Positions 1 through 8,959 of a stretch of 64,000 nt of DNA are shown here, piece after piece. Both the position numbers and the translations under genes were made by a program. The stretch covers positions 1 through 64,000 of the forward strand of contig MGXU01000010.1 of the NCBI GenBank assembly GCA_001801815.1, read 5' to 3'. The notes beneath the pieces were generated by a model that saw nothing but the letters and a program-made list of their open reading frames with translations, was not told the origin of the DNA and did no database searches. Each line of letters starts with the position of its first letter. Within the stretch, counting starts at the first letter, position 1. This stretch comes from Gammaproteobacteria bacterium RIFCSPHIGHO2_12_FULL_36_30. GTDB lineage: Bacteria > Pseudomonadota > Gammaproteobacteria > Coxiellales > Coxiellaceae.

Positions 1-646
1 CACAGTTTGCATTTTCATTAACAAACAACTTGGCAATCCACCGCTTCAATTTGATTTGTTGGTGAAGGCGGAAAGTTGAGAATGGCGTTAATTTAATAAT
101 ATGACTAGTTGGTGTGGTTGTGTGCGGTAATTGCCATTTTTTTTCATGCCACAATAAAGCTGTTTTTTCCTGCGCACCTGCAATTGAAATACGAAAATCA
201 GAGTGACGATCCATTCCTAATGGTGCAGTTTGATAATGTTTTAGCAATGTCGCAATTTCATGATTTTTAAGCGGCATTGATTGAATTTTCTTAATGTTAG
301 TGACATTTGTATTTTGTAATAATTGTAATGCACCAACACAATCTGCGCCGATGTAAGATAATAAATCAAAACATTGTGCGCTGGATGAGCCAAAACGTGT
401 TTGAATGCGTTTGCGAATATTGTCATTATCCGGCAATAAATTATCAAAAAAAGAATCAACAATATGCCCTAAATAAGGCGTTTCCGTGAGTGGTAGTGAC
501 AAACTGATTGGGCGAGTATTTTTAAAGTTTAGCCATTCTGAGTCGTAGGTAAATCTCATTTGTCCAGTTGATTCACGCAATAATATTCCTACGCGAATAC
601 CGTTTAAATATAAATATAATTCTTGCGATAATCGTTTTTGTGACAT
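1..646 (-). CDS. hipA: HipA-family serine/threonine kinase toxin, N-terminal part (runs off the window)
   Basis: Reading the minus strand from an ATG at 646 gives an open frame of 215 codons to the window edge. The early part has the HipA N-terminal lobe pattern, with GRESTG-like 'LLRESTGQMRF', then 'SLSLPLTETPY', 'FFDNLLPDN', and the typical 'RISIAGAQEKTALL' followed by 'PTSHIIKL'. HipA kinases phosphorylate a tRNA synthetase (GltX in E. coli) and are held inactive by HipB. The hipB stop codon directly abuts this ATG, so the genes are translationally coupled. The last 30 or so visible residues after 'HIIKL' do not resemble the usual 'SVxNE' region, so a frameshift near 100 is possible; with the 3' half missing I cannot decide. 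Confidence 0.85.
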   Translation of the reverse strand, partial: MSQKRLSQELYLYLNGIRVGILLRESTGQMRFTYDSEWLNFKNTRPISLSLPLTETPYLGHIVDSFFDNLLPDNDNIRKRIQTRFGSSSAQCFDLLSYIGADCVGALQLLQNTNVTNIKKIQSMPLKNHEIATLLKHYQTAPLGMDRHSDFRISIAGAQEKTALLWHEKKWQLPHTTTPTSHIIKLTPFSTFRLHQQIKLKRWIAKLFVNENANC

Positions 647-895
647 TTACCAACTCTCTTTATCTTGATGACGAGTATTGTCTTTGCTGCAAATGATCAT
701 TTCTAAATCCAGTGCGGCGAGTATGCGAAACAAAGTGGATAGTCGAGTTCCTTCAGCACCCTGCTCAATGTCAGATAGAGTGCTCTGATCTATTTTAAAA
801 GCGCCGCCCGCATTTTTTTGTGTTAATTTTTTTGTTTTACGTTGACGCTTAATCGCATTACCCAATGATTTGGAAGAATAAACGAGTTGCTCCAT
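647..895 (-). CDS. hipB: HipB-like XRE-family antitoxin / transcriptional repressor
   Basis: An 82-residue protein with a Cro/C1 helix-turn-helix over residues 10-60 ('LGNAIKRQRKTKKLTQKNAG', 'QSTLSDIEQG', 'LSTLFRILAALDLEM'), which is the HipB arrangement. HipB proteins bind and inhibit HipA and repress their shared operon through palindromic operators. It is the first gene of a hipBA operon: its TAA at 647-649 is followed at once by the hipA ATG. Upstream lie a near-consensus promoter and three evenly spaced palindromes, expected targets of this protein. The start is supported only by a weak Shine-Dalgarno sequence (GGTG). Confidence 0.85.
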   Translation of the reverse strand: MEQLVYSSKSLGNAIKRQRKTKKLTQKNAGGAFKIDQSTLSDIEQGAEGTRLSTLFRILAALDLEMIICSKDNTRHQDKESW

Positions 896-929
896 AATGC
901 ACCATGTGTTGATTGTGAGACACTAGCTT

Positions 930-958
930 AGTATATAGCTCTATAGCTATATTGTCAA
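930..958 (-). promoter_or_regulatory. hipBA promoter
   Basis: On the minus strand a perfect -35 box TTGACA (953-958) is separated by exactly 17 bp from a -10 box TATACT (930-935). It points at hipB, whose start codon lies 35 bp downstream. The first operator palindrome fills the spacer and touches the -10 box, so repressor binding there would exclude RNA polymerase. Confidence 0.8.
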
Positions 959-1006
959 TATATAGCTGTATAGCTATATTGTAATAATATATCTGTACAG
1001 CCATAT
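933..1006. promoter_or_regulatory. Three operator-like palindromes, 27-bp period
   Basis: Three copies of the 20-bp palindrome ATATAGCT-N4-AGCTATAT begin at 933, 960 and 987, exactly 27 bp apart. Copies one and two are perfect (spacers CTAT and GTAT). The third has one change in each arm (ATATATCT-GTAC-AGCCATAT) and touches the stop codon of the 5'-nucleotidase gene. Site one covers the -35/-10 spacer and site two lies just upstream of the -35 box. Binding by the HipB-like protein is inferred; the arrangement suggests cooperative autorepression. Confidence 0.75.
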
Positions 1007-1884
1007 TATGAATTCGGCACATGCGCCGTTGTCACATGTTTTGCAGCGGAATCGCAATGTATTTGTTGATCATCAAAAAAAATATCCGCATGAAATGCTT
1101 TTAAAAAAACACCCTTCGGCAATCCACCTAAAAATAATGCTTCATCAATTCGAATATCCCATTCGCGTAATGTGCGAATAACGCGTTCATGTGTTGGCGC
1201 TTGACGTGCAGTGACTAACGCAGTGCGCACAGGACAATCTTGCCCAGAAAATTTTTTTTGTAATAACTGCAATGCTTTTAAAAATCCTTTAAATGGTCCG
1301 CCTGGCAATGGATTTTTTGCATCATTCACTTCATTTTTGGTAAATGCATCGATACCATCACGCTGAAATATTTTTTCTGATTCATTTGAAAATAAAACTG
1401 CATCACCATCAAATGCAATTTTTAATTCGTGAGAATCAGTTCGCTTTGTTGTGGATGCTAAAATAGTTGCAGCTGCGCAGCCTGCATTTAAAGCATTTTT
1501 AACATCATCAGGATTGGCTGATAAAAATAAATGTGAACCAAATGCTTGAACATATTGATAGGGGCTTTCACCGCTTGTAAATGCTGCACGTGTAATATTT
1601 AACTGGTAATGTGCAATGCTATTAAAAATACGCAAACCAGTATCAGCGCTATTGCGCGATAATAAAATAATTTCAACTAAATCGCCGTGCGCATTTAATT
1701 TTAATAATTTTTCAACGAGTGAAAATGCAACGCCAGGTTTTAAAATTTCATTTTCATGTTTGATTTGATATGCCGCATATTTTGCAACACCTTCATTTTC
1801 AAATATCGCATTGCTTTCATCCAAATCAAATAACGCGCGTGATGAAATGGCGATTACTAATTTATGTGAAATGTCGGTTGGCAT
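1006..1884 (-). CDS. Cytosolic 5'-nucleotidase family protein
   Basis: A 292-residue protein recognisable as the bacterial relative of vertebrate cytosolic 5'-nucleotidase I (5-nucleotidase family). Conserved stretches include 'KLVIAISSRALFDLDESN', 'IILLSRNSADTGLRIFNSI', 'RAAFTSGESPYQYVQAFGSH' and 'LFLSANPDDV'. The HAD-type acidic motif is visible as 'IAFDGDAVLFS' near residue 159, with a second acidic pair in 'IFFDD' near the C-terminus. It should hydrolyse nucleoside 5'-monophosphates in nucleotide salvage. It is divergent from the outer-membrane-like gene at 1991, and its stop codon touches the third hipBA operator. The ATG at 1884 has only a weak ribosome binding site. Confidence 0.85.
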   Translation of the reverse strand: MPTDISHKLVIAISSRALFDLDESNAIFENEGVAKYAAYQIKHENEILKPGVAFSLVEKLLKLNAHGDLVEIILLSRNSADTGLRIFNSIAHYQLNITRAAFTSGESPYQYVQAFGSHLFLSANPDDVKNALNAGCAAATILASTTKRTDSHELKIAFDGDAVLFSNESEKIFQRDGIDAFTKNEVNDAKNPLPGGPFKGFLKALQLLQKKFSGQDCPVRTALVTARQAPTHERVIRTLREWDIRIDEALFLGGLPKGVFLKAFHADIFFDDQQIHCDSAAKHVTTAHVPNS

Positions 1885-1920
1885 AATTTGATTTGCTCAA
1901 AATTTATACAATATTTTTTC

Positions 1921-1949
1921 TTCGCATCTGGATTCTACAACGTTATAAT
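1921..1949 (+). promoter_or_regulatory. Possible promoter for the outer-membrane-like gene
   Basis: A consensus -10 box TATAAT (1944-1949) lies 41 bp before the GTG start at 1991. The -35 position 17 bp upstream reads TTCGCA, a partial match only. No other good promoter is visible in this short divergent spacer. Confidence 0.4.
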
Positions 1950-1990
1950 GTTTCAACGATAGAGTCATTCACATTTTCAGGAGACATTCC

Positions 1991-2719
1991 GTGCGGCGTA
2001 TTATTCAAATTCCAACATTTTTTTTACTTTCTATTGTTGCAATAAATACTTTTGCTGGTGGGTTTGATTATAACAAAGAAGATACGAGCGGCTACAGCGA
2101 TTATAGTGTGCAACCCAATTTTCAAGTGAATGATGGGACAAATTACACGCGCAATGGCCATGCAGTTTATTTTTTTGGCGGTTATGTTTATACGTATCGT
2201 TTGCTAAATAGCACAACGAGCTCGATATATAACCCAATCACAAATGTGACATATTCTTTCGATCCGAATAGTCTCTTTTCTAATTCTGCTAGTAATATTG
2301 AAGTTGGCGCTGGAAGAGAAATGTCGAAATATATTAATTTTGAAGCCGCTTATATTCAGCAATTCACTGCAAATAAAAATGGAGACATCGGTGGTATAGC
2401 AACAACTACGTCAGTAAAAATGAGTGGATTATTACTTGATATGGGAATCGCCTTTAATCCTGATGATCAATTTCAAGTGTTAGGAAAATTAGGTGCACAA
2501 TTATCTCAATTTACAACATCAGCAACAGTTGCAAATAGCGCTGCTTTTACGTTTAATGACAGCACTAAATTAGATCCTGCTGTCGGTCTTGAATTTTTAA
2601 TGCAATGTTCCCAAAATTTTGCATTTCGAATTGATACGATGTATGTAGCAGATGCGCAAAGTAATCAATATAGCGATGGTCAAATTGATACACTGGCTGG
2701 AATTAATGTTTCGCTATAA
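1991..2719 (+). CDS. Predicted outer-membrane beta-barrel protein
   Basis: A 242-residue protein starting at GTG with an AGGAG Shine-Dalgarno sequence eight bases upstream. Residues 1-22 form a Sec signal peptide ending 'NTFA|GGF'. The mature part alternates short amphipathic beta strands with Gly/Asn/Ser/Thr-rich turns ('GHAVYFFGGYVYTYRL', 'NIEVGAGREMSKYINFEAAY', 'GLLLDMGIAFNP', 'FQVLGKLGAQLSQF', 'AVGLEFLMQ', 'AFRIDTMYVAD') and ends in Leu, which fits an eight-stranded OmpA/OmpW-like barrel. I cannot assign a family member or ligand. Its last 40 bp overlap the 3' end of the AddA-like gene on the other strand. Confidence 0.65.
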   Translation: MRRIIQIPTFFLLSIVAINTFAGGFDYNKEDTSGYSDYSVQPNFQVNDGTNYTRNGHAVYFFGGYVYTYRLLNSTTSSIYNPITNVTYSFDPNSLFSNSASNIEVGAGREMSKYINFEAAYIQQFTANKNGDIGGIATTTSVKMSGLLLDMGIAFNPDDQFQVLGKLGAQLSQFTTSATVANSAAFTFNDSTKLDPAVGLEFLMQCSQNFAFRIDTMYVADAQSNQYSDGQIDTLAGINVSL

Positions 2720-5700
2720 TCCCACTCAACCCATCCACAACACATCGGAAAATAAAGTCCAAGTTTAATTGGATTGCTTTGCGTTTGTGAAATAATATTT
2801 GCATAATGATTTAATTGCGTTTCATAATTTTCTTTTTCACGTTTTAAAAAATCATTTTGTGATTCATTTTCCTTTGGCATTGATGTTTTATAATCAATAA
2901 TCCAGCGCGTATTATTTTTTTTATCAATAAAAGCGCGATCAATAATCACATGTTGAATTTCATTTTCATTTTTAAATGTGAGCGCCCATTCAGAATGCGC
3001 ATCATGATGTGCATTCAATAAAATCCATTGCCCACGTTCATCTGATAATATATTTTGAATTGCAATATTAATTTTTTCCATCGCATCTGGAATTTCGTGT
3101 TGTAGTAATCCTAAAGAAATTAAATGACTTTGCGATATAGAAGATTTTGTTCCAGTTTCCGATATCGTTTGAAAAACGTTATGAATTGCTGTGCCAATAA
3201 TTCTAGATTGTTGTGAATGTAAACGAATATCTATTTTTACCGGTTTTTCTTCCGCGAATTTTTTTTCAGATAAAATATTATTTTGATTTATGAGGCGTAA
3301 AAATAACGGGGATTTTTTTTCTACCATTTTTTTCTCAGCCTCATTTTTTTTTGCAGCATGTGTCGCCAAAATATCTTTATAAAGCGGTGATAATTTTCCC
3401 AAGAAGGTATTTACACCGACACCCACGCCTACACTTGCAAATAAATGCAAACTTTTTTTCGCACGTGTTGCTGCAACATATAATAAACGTGTAATTTCTG
3501 CATCTTGTTTTTGATTTTCAATTAATTTTAAATAATCATAAATAGAGTCTGATTGCGTTTCAGCAGATTTAATTGGCGCTAACAATAAATCATTACCGCC
3601 TAATTCATTCGGCCTATCCAACCACCGAATTAATTTTTGATTGTCATGCGGAGTTTGTCGCTGCAATCCTGGAATAAAAACATGATCAAATTCCAAACCT
3701 TTTGATTTATGGATTGTCATAATTTGAATTGTTGTACTTTCAGTATTATCTGAATTAGCAAATAATTTTTCGCATTGTTCAATTAAATATTCAGTAGAAA
3801 TAACAGATGATTCTTGATCCATTTTCTCAAGCAAATCGAAATAAGCGCGCGTATAATTTAATTCTGTTTCTGAAGATAAACATGCTGGACCTTGCAAATT
3901 TAACCAAGATTTTTCAATCCAAAGCGGAAATGATAGTTGATATTGCTCACTAAAGGTCTTTTCTAAAATATTTTTTAAATAAGTCACGCGATTTTTTCCA
4001 TCCTGAGATAATGCTGAAATATTTTCTACATTATGAATCGCTTCATAAATTATCTTTTCAGAAAAAGCTTCTGCAATAATAGCTAAATCATTTAATTTCA
4101 ATCCACAAAACGGCGCGCGCAAAATTGCAAGCCAAGCGATACGGTCAGCGCGATGAAGTAGGGCGCGTGTGAGTGATAATAAATCACGAATTTCAGGGCG
4201 ATTTGCAAGTGGTTCAATATCGATCGCACGAAAAGATAATTTTTCTTCTTGTAAACAATAAATAATTGGAATTAATTGCGCGCGTGATCGCACTAAAATT
4301 GCAATTGTTTCATCATAATTTTTTTCGCGCAGCATTTTTATTTTTTCAATCAGTAATTTTGCTTCATCATTTTCATCATCAGAAATAATGGGATAAAAAT
4401 GTACGTTGTTATTTTCGATCGCGGATTTTGCAGCAATTGCTTTTGTGTATGGCACGCGACCAGTTGCAATATCTGAAACAGTTGGAAAAATAATTTGAAA
4501 AGTATTGTTAAACCATTCTACCAAATTATATTGAGAGCGAAAATTCATGGTTAAAGTGAGTGACTCAAGCTCAACACTTCCAATTCCATGTTGTTGAGCA
4601 CGCAAAAATAATCCCACTTCAGCATTTCGAAAACGGTAAATCGATTGCATCGGATCGCCGACAACAAATAATGTTCTACCATCATTTTTTTCCCAACCCA
4701 CAATTATTTTTTCTAATAAATGTAAATGTGTCACGGATGTATCTTGAAATTCATCAATTAATAAATGGCGAATTTGAAAATCTAAATATAATGCTAAATC
4801 GGTTGGCGTATCTTCATTCCCCAACGCTTTTAACGCCGCTAAATTTAATTCAATAAAATCAATTTGATTTTTTTCCTGAAAAACAAGTGTTAATTGTGCG
4901 GCGAGTAAAGGTAAAATTTGGTTAAGTGAATTTAGGGTTTTCCATTGTAAGTCCGTATAAGTAATCGGTGGCAATGAAATAATGTCGCATAAACTTTCCT
5001 TAAATGCCTCATGCTCAACTAATTCAGTCAATACACTCAACAACAAAGTTTTATTTTCATCTTTTGGTCCAAACCCACTTTTAATATCAATCGTTTTTCG
5101 CCATTCATTTTTTTGCGTTAACAATAAATTCGCTAAACCAAACCAACTGTAAAATTTTTCGCAAGGTGGATTTAATTCAAAAGAAAAATCTGCACAAGCT
5201 GCTAAAACATGTTCTGGATTATTTTCTTGAAAATAATGTCCAGCATGCCGCGCTAATAAAACCAATAATTGTTTTAAATGTTCAGGCATATTTTTTGCGG
5301 CAGAATGTAATTTTTCCTCAACAATATTTTTTAAATTATTTTCTAATAATGTGCGTAGCTCTGATTGATTTTTATAGCAAAATAAAATATGCGGCAACCA
5401 TTGATCGCGATGCGCCAGTAAATCAGCTAATAATTTCTGAACATTTTCTACATTGTTATCAAGATGTAATAATAAATGATCAAGATTATTATTTGAATCA
5501 GTTAGGACACGTTGCGCTGCTAATTGATAAAACTCATCCGCGTTTTCACAAATTGCCGGCGTTCCACCAAAATTGGTTAACATCGGAGTTTGCCTGCATA
5601 AAAAAGCAGATAAAGCATCGATTGTTAAAATGCGTAAACGATTTGGATTTTGCAATAAATCCCACTTTAATTCTTTATCTTTTTTTAAAACATTTTTTGC

Positions 5701-5982
5701 AAGTTTCCAGGTGATATGACGATAATCGCTTTGATCAGGTTCGTTTTCATTTGAAAATTCTAGCGCATGAATAATGCGCGCACGCATTTCTGCCGCTGCT
5801 TTTCGTGTAAAAGTAATTGCAATAATTTCTTCAGGTGCTTTTTGCGCGTGTGATAATAGAACCAAATAACGTTGCGTTAATATTTCTGTTTTTCCTGATC
5901 CTGCAGGTGCTTGCACGATAAAAGATTTTTGCGGATCAAGCGCTCGTTGACGGATATGTAAATCCTGAATTGCTGTTAGCAT
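2680..5982 (-). CDS. AddA/RecB-like UvrD-family helicase-nuclease
   Basis: An 1100-residue superfamily 1 DNA helicase. Walker A is at residues 25-31 ('APAGSGKTEILTQRY'), followed by 'IIAITFTRKAAAEMRARI', the Walker B region 'HLLIDEFQDTS', motif III-like 'LFVVGDPMQSIYRFRNAEV', 'MNFRSQYNLV', 'IMTIHKSKGLEFDHVFIPGL' and motif VI 'LLYVAATRAKKSLHLFAS'. The C-terminus carries a RecB-type nuclease signature ('IIDRAF...WIIDYKTS'). With the AddB-like gene just upstream (7-bp overlap) it should form a double-strand-break end-processing helicase-nuclease that prepares ends for RecA. A short Val-Gly repeat follows motif VI (see findings). The ATG at 5982 has AGGT seven bases upstream. Confidence 0.9.
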   Translation of the reverse strand: MLTAIQDLHIRQRALDPQKSFIVQAPAGSGKTEILTQRYLVLLSHAQKAPEEIIAITFTRKAAAEMRARIIHALEFSNENEPDQSDYRHITWKLAKNVLKKDKELKWDLLQNPNRLRILTIDALSAFLCRQTPMLTNFGGTPAICENADEFYQLAAQRVLTDSNNNLDHLLLHLDNNVENVQKLLADLLAHRDQWLPHILFCYKNQSELRTLLENNLKNIVEEKLHSAAKNMPEHLKQLLVLLARHAGHYFQENNPEHVLAACADFSFELNPPCEKFYSWFGLANLLLTQKNEWRKTIDIKSGFGPKDENKTLLLSVLTELVEHEAFKESLCDIISLPPITYTDLQWKTLNSLNQILPLLAAQLTLVFQEKNQIDFIELNLAALKALGNEDTPTDLALYLDFQIRHLLIDEFQDTSVTHLHLLEKIIVGWEKNDGRTLFVVGDPMQSIYRFRNAEVGLFLRAQQHGIGSVELESLTLTMNFRSQYNLVEWFNNTFQIIFPTVSDIATGRVPYTKAIAAKSAIENNNVHFYPIISDDENDEAKLLIEKIKMLREKNYDETIAILVRSRAQLIPIIYCLQEEKLSFRAIDIEPLANRPEIRDLLSLTRALLHRADRIAWLAILRAPFCGLKLNDLAIIAEAFSEKIIYEAIHNVENISALSQDGKNRVTYLKNILEKTFSEQYQLSFPLWIEKSWLNLQGPACLSSETELNYTRAYFDLLEKMDQESSVISTEYLIEQCEKLFANSDNTESTTIQIMTIHKSKGLEFDHVFIPGLQRQTPHDNQKLIRWLDRPNELGGNDLLLAPIKSAETQSDSIYDYLKLIENQKQDAEITRLLYVAATRAKKSLHLFASVGVGVGVNTFLGKLSPLYKDILATHAAKKNEAEKKMVEKKSPLFLRLINQNNILSEKKFAEEKPVKIDIRLHSQQSRIIGTAIHNVFQTISETGTKSSISQSHLISLGLLQHEIPDAMEKINIAIQNILSDERGQWILLNAHHDAHSEWALTFKNENEIQHVIIDRAFIDKKNNTRWIIDYKTSMPKENESQNDFLKREKENYETQLNHYANIISQTQSNPIKLGLYFPMCCGWVEWDYSETLIPASVSI

Positions 5983-8591
5983 TGTACATACCTACAAATT
6001 GGTTTTAGATCACAAGTTTTACAAATTGTTTCATCCATCGGATCAACATTTGCAATTCCATTGCAAAAATCATCAGCCAATGTTTCCAAACTTTTTTTCC
6101 ATTGGTCTGTTAATATATCCCAAGAAAAATTAATTTCACTTTTTATTTTATTTACCGGTATTAACCCAAGTGTTTTATTTTCAGCATATAAATGTTTTTC
6201 GTGAATCACGCCGCGCAATTTCATTTCACCTGTTTTTACTTGTGCAAAACCAATTCCAGAAAATGATACTTGCGAATTCGCTTGAAAAACAGCATATAAT
6301 GGCAATTGTGGATCGGTTAATCTTTCTTGAAACCATCCATTAATATTATTTAATCCTGTTTTATAATCGATTAAAAATAATGATCCATCACTCAATTGAT
6401 CAATGCGATCTAGGCGAATTTTAATAGGTAAATTTTTTATTTGAATGTTGCATTCAGTTTCACGTTCTTGCACGCGAAAATACGGACGAGATTTTTCTAA
6501 CGTCAACCAGTTTTTAATTAATATTAATAATCGTTTTTTTTCTAATGAAAAAAAATAATGATTGTGTGGTTGATGCGTTTGATAATCTTTTTCAGTAAAA
6601 GTTTTTTCAATATTGCTTTGAATTAATTCCGTTAATGATTCATCCGTCAATGCATTCAATAACTGATGATCATTTATCTCACCCCATATTTTATGTAAAA
6701 CATCATGTACTAAAATTCCTTTTGTAATCGGCGTGATACCAATTACCGGCTGATTGAGCGCTGTTGCTTTTAAGCGAATCGTTGCAAACGCACGAAAAGG
6801 GCAGAGCGCTTGTAATTTTAAAATATTGCTGCCACCGTGAATATTGGTAAAATCAGAAATAATCGGTGCAACATTATCTTCACAGGATTCTATTCTTTTA
6901 TGTTGAAATATTTTTTCTGCAATTGATAATTCATTTGATAATAATAATTCAGAATATTTTATTACTGCAATTTCTTGAATTAATCGCGACGGAAAAAATT
7001 GCTGATCGCCTTCTGATGCGGGCGAGCTAAAAATAACCTGTTTTGCAGCGTTTTCTAAACGTTTTGTCATATGTTGACAAAATTGCAATTCACGTTTTGC
7101 AGTTGCGTGCGGCATATTATGCTGTTGCTGAATTGCATAAGGAATTAAAGGGTGTGGTTTTGATGCAGCAGGCCACGCGCCGTCATGCAATCCCATCACC
7201 CACAACGAATCAAACAAAATTCCACTTGCTTCTAACGCGCCCATAATCTGAATCGGTTCATCATGACTTTTTGCTTGAAATAAAGTTTGTTGTGTCATTG
7301 AATTTAATAATTGTAATGCGCGTTTATATTTTAATGTTGGATAAATAAAATCAAGCTGTGAAAATGAATGCATAACTTTTTTAAAACGTTCCAACACTTG
7401 AAACTCAGCGCTATTTTGTGTGTGATGCGCTGGCCATTCTATTATTTTTAGCGCACAAATAAAATGTTGCGCCCAAGTTGACGGTAATAATTCTACTGAT
7501 TTTTTTTCATGATAGTAATTAATTAATGCGCGCAGTCGTGACAATAAAGTTATTTCAGGATAGCGAGATTGAATTTTTGGAATGACGGAATAAACATCGG
7601 CAATACTAATTTGCATTTTATTTTTTTCGCGCAGCAGCGCATCAATTTGTGCGCCTGCATTTTTTTCATTTTCATTTAAAGCTAAATAGGGCGATTGCAA
7701 TAATGCTGATACTTCTTGAATGGGTAAATCGGTATAGCACCATTTCAAGGCAGTCAATGCAGTGTAAATCATATTGTGTTTGCTAAGCGCAATACCCGCC
7801 GATAAATTAATTTGTTCAATTGCAAAATATTCTAAAAAAATTCGCTGTACTTTTGTGCGCATTTTTTCTAAATCAGGAATAACGCAACCGAATTTTTTAT
7901 CGGGATTTTTTTCCCATTGCATTTTCAGCCATTTTGCAGCAGTTTTTATTTCTTCATCTGTGTTTTTTAAAATAATTTGTTTTTTATAAATATTATTTTT
8001 AGTCAGAAATTCAGTTTCAATCGAAATATCTTTTTCAATTATTTCAAATAATGATTTTAGCACAGGATTTAAATCATCAAATCCAATTAATATTATTTTT
8101 TTAGGTAATGTTAATGTTTGTGTTTGTAATAATTGTGGCAATTCTGCGCGCGTTATCCAATTTTTTTCAAAACAATATTGACGAAATTGTGAAATCCATT
8201 CGATTAAGCAGCGCACTTCGTTTTGCTCTGAAAAGGGTTGCAAAATATCAAGCGTAATATTCCATTGCATTAAAATGTCACAAGCTTGTTTTACCAATTT
8301 CACCAATTGTGTCGGTTGCAGCACATCCAATTTACTCGCGGAGATAATTTCTTGCCAAATACATTCCTCTTGAAAATCGGTGAGCAGCAATTGATCTTTT
8401 TTATTTGTTTTATAAAATTGTAATTCCAGCCAACTTTGCAGCGGCAAAATTTGCGGCGTTTCCCAAGCAATTAATTTTTGTGATTGTTGATATTGATCAA
8501 AGTTTGATTGTAAATGACGAGCCAAACGACTGTTTGCGGTTAACACAATTGTATTTTGTTGAGTTATTTTTTTGAACAATATATTTGACAC
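5976..8591 (-). CDS. AddB-like PD-(D/E)XK nuclease, DNA repair protein
   Basis: An 871-residue protein of the 'probable DNA repair protein' family related to AddB. The C-terminal nuclease motif is 'IRLDRIDQLSDGSLFLIDYKTG'-like, with Asp and DYK catalytic residues. Four cysteines expected to bind an AddB-type iron-sulfur cluster are present: one in 'QALCPFRAF' and three in 'ICKTCDLKPICR' at the extreme C-terminus. The helicase-like N-terminal half includes 'VLTANSRLARHL' but lacks a canonical Walker A, as expected for this family. I prefer the GTG at 8591, eight bases after AAGGA, to a TTG eight codons earlier. It is the first gene of a two-gene operon with the AddA-like helicase. Confidence 0.85.
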   Translation of the reverse strand: MSNILFKKITQQNTIVLTANSRLARHLQSNFDQYQQSQKLIAWETPQILPLQSWLELQFYKTNKKDQLLLTDFQEECIWQEIISASKLDVLQPTQLVKLVKQACDILMQWNITLDILQPFSEQNEVRCLIEWISQFRQYCFEKNWITRAELPQLLQTQTLTLPKKIILIGFDDLNPVLKSLFEIIEKDISIETEFLTKNNIYKKQIILKNTDEEIKTAAKWLKMQWEKNPDKKFGCVIPDLEKMRTKVQRIFLEYFAIEQINLSAGIALSKHNMIYTALTALKWCYTDLPIQEVSALLQSPYLALNENEKNAGAQIDALLREKNKMQISIADVYSVIPKIQSRYPEITLLSRLRALINYYHEKKSVELLPSTWAQHFICALKIIEWPAHHTQNSAEFQVLERFKKVMHSFSQLDFIYPTLKYKRALQLLNSMTQQTLFQAKSHDEPIQIMGALEASGILFDSLWVMGLHDGAWPAASKPHPLIPYAIQQQHNMPHATAKRELQFCQHMTKRLENAAKQVIFSSPASEGDQQFFPSRLIQEIAVIKYSELLLSNELSIAEKIFQHKRIESCEDNVAPIISDFTNIHGGSNILKLQALCPFRAFATIRLKATALNQPVIGITPITKGILVHDVLHKIWGEINDHQLLNALTDESLTELIQSNIEKTFTEKDYQTHQPHNHYFFSLEKKRLLILIKNWLTLEKSRPYFRVQERETECNIQIKNLPIKIRLDRIDQLSDGSLFLIDYKTGLNNINGWFQERLTDPQLPLYAVFQANSQVSFSGIGFAQVKTGEMKLRGVIHEKHLYAENKTLGLIPVNKIKSEINFSWDILTDQWKKSLETLADDFCNGIANVDPMDETICKTCDLKPICRYVQC

Positions 8592-8959
8592 GCTCGCGTT
8601 CCTTGCAACAAACAATGAATTTTAATACTAAACGGTGATTTCTCACAGACTTATTTACACAAAATTGGTCAAATTTATCCCCTGATTTTTTGGATTGATT
8701 ATTTCCAATACAAATTATGTAACCCATTGATTTTATTTAATTTAAGTTATGAATAAAAAATAGGCATTCTAACAACTTTTTCGATACTACAGTAATTTGG
8801 GTGGTGTTTTTACATATTACTCACAGAGTTATCCACAGCAGGTGTGAATAAGAAGTCGCTGTCGACGATTTAAAGTTTCCGCTATGAAAAATTATTAATA
8901 AGCTTAGTGTTATGTGAGTAAAAAAGCGTCAAGTGTTTTAAAATTGACGCTTGATTTAA
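8592..8959. other. Intergenic region with one DnaA-box-like nonamer
   Basis: This 370-bp stretch holds no convincing gene. It contains the upstream region of the AddB-like gene and, at 8829-8837, a perfect DnaA-box nonamer TTATCCACA. Near matches are few and there is no array or AT-rich unwinding tract, so an origin is not supported. The last 40 bp carry the terminator of the gene at 8960. Confidence 0.5.
8921..8952 (-). terminator. Intrinsic terminator of the membrane-protein gene
   Basis: Nine-base-pair stem AAGCGTCAA (8924-8932) / TTGACGCTT (8944-8952) with an 11-nt loop. On the minus strand the stem is followed by a run of T (8919-8925). It begins 7 bp after the stop codon at 8960. Confidence 0.75.

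Noticed and set aside
5166-5714. Long plus-strand open frame inside the AddA-like gene
   Set aside because: It lies fully within a well-conserved helicase gene, has no ribosome binding site and its composition reflects the antisense of that gene.
8829-8837. Perfect DnaA box TTATCCACA as a sign of a replication origin
   Set aside because: Only one perfect box, no cluster, no AT-rich unwinding region and no origin-linked genes nearby.
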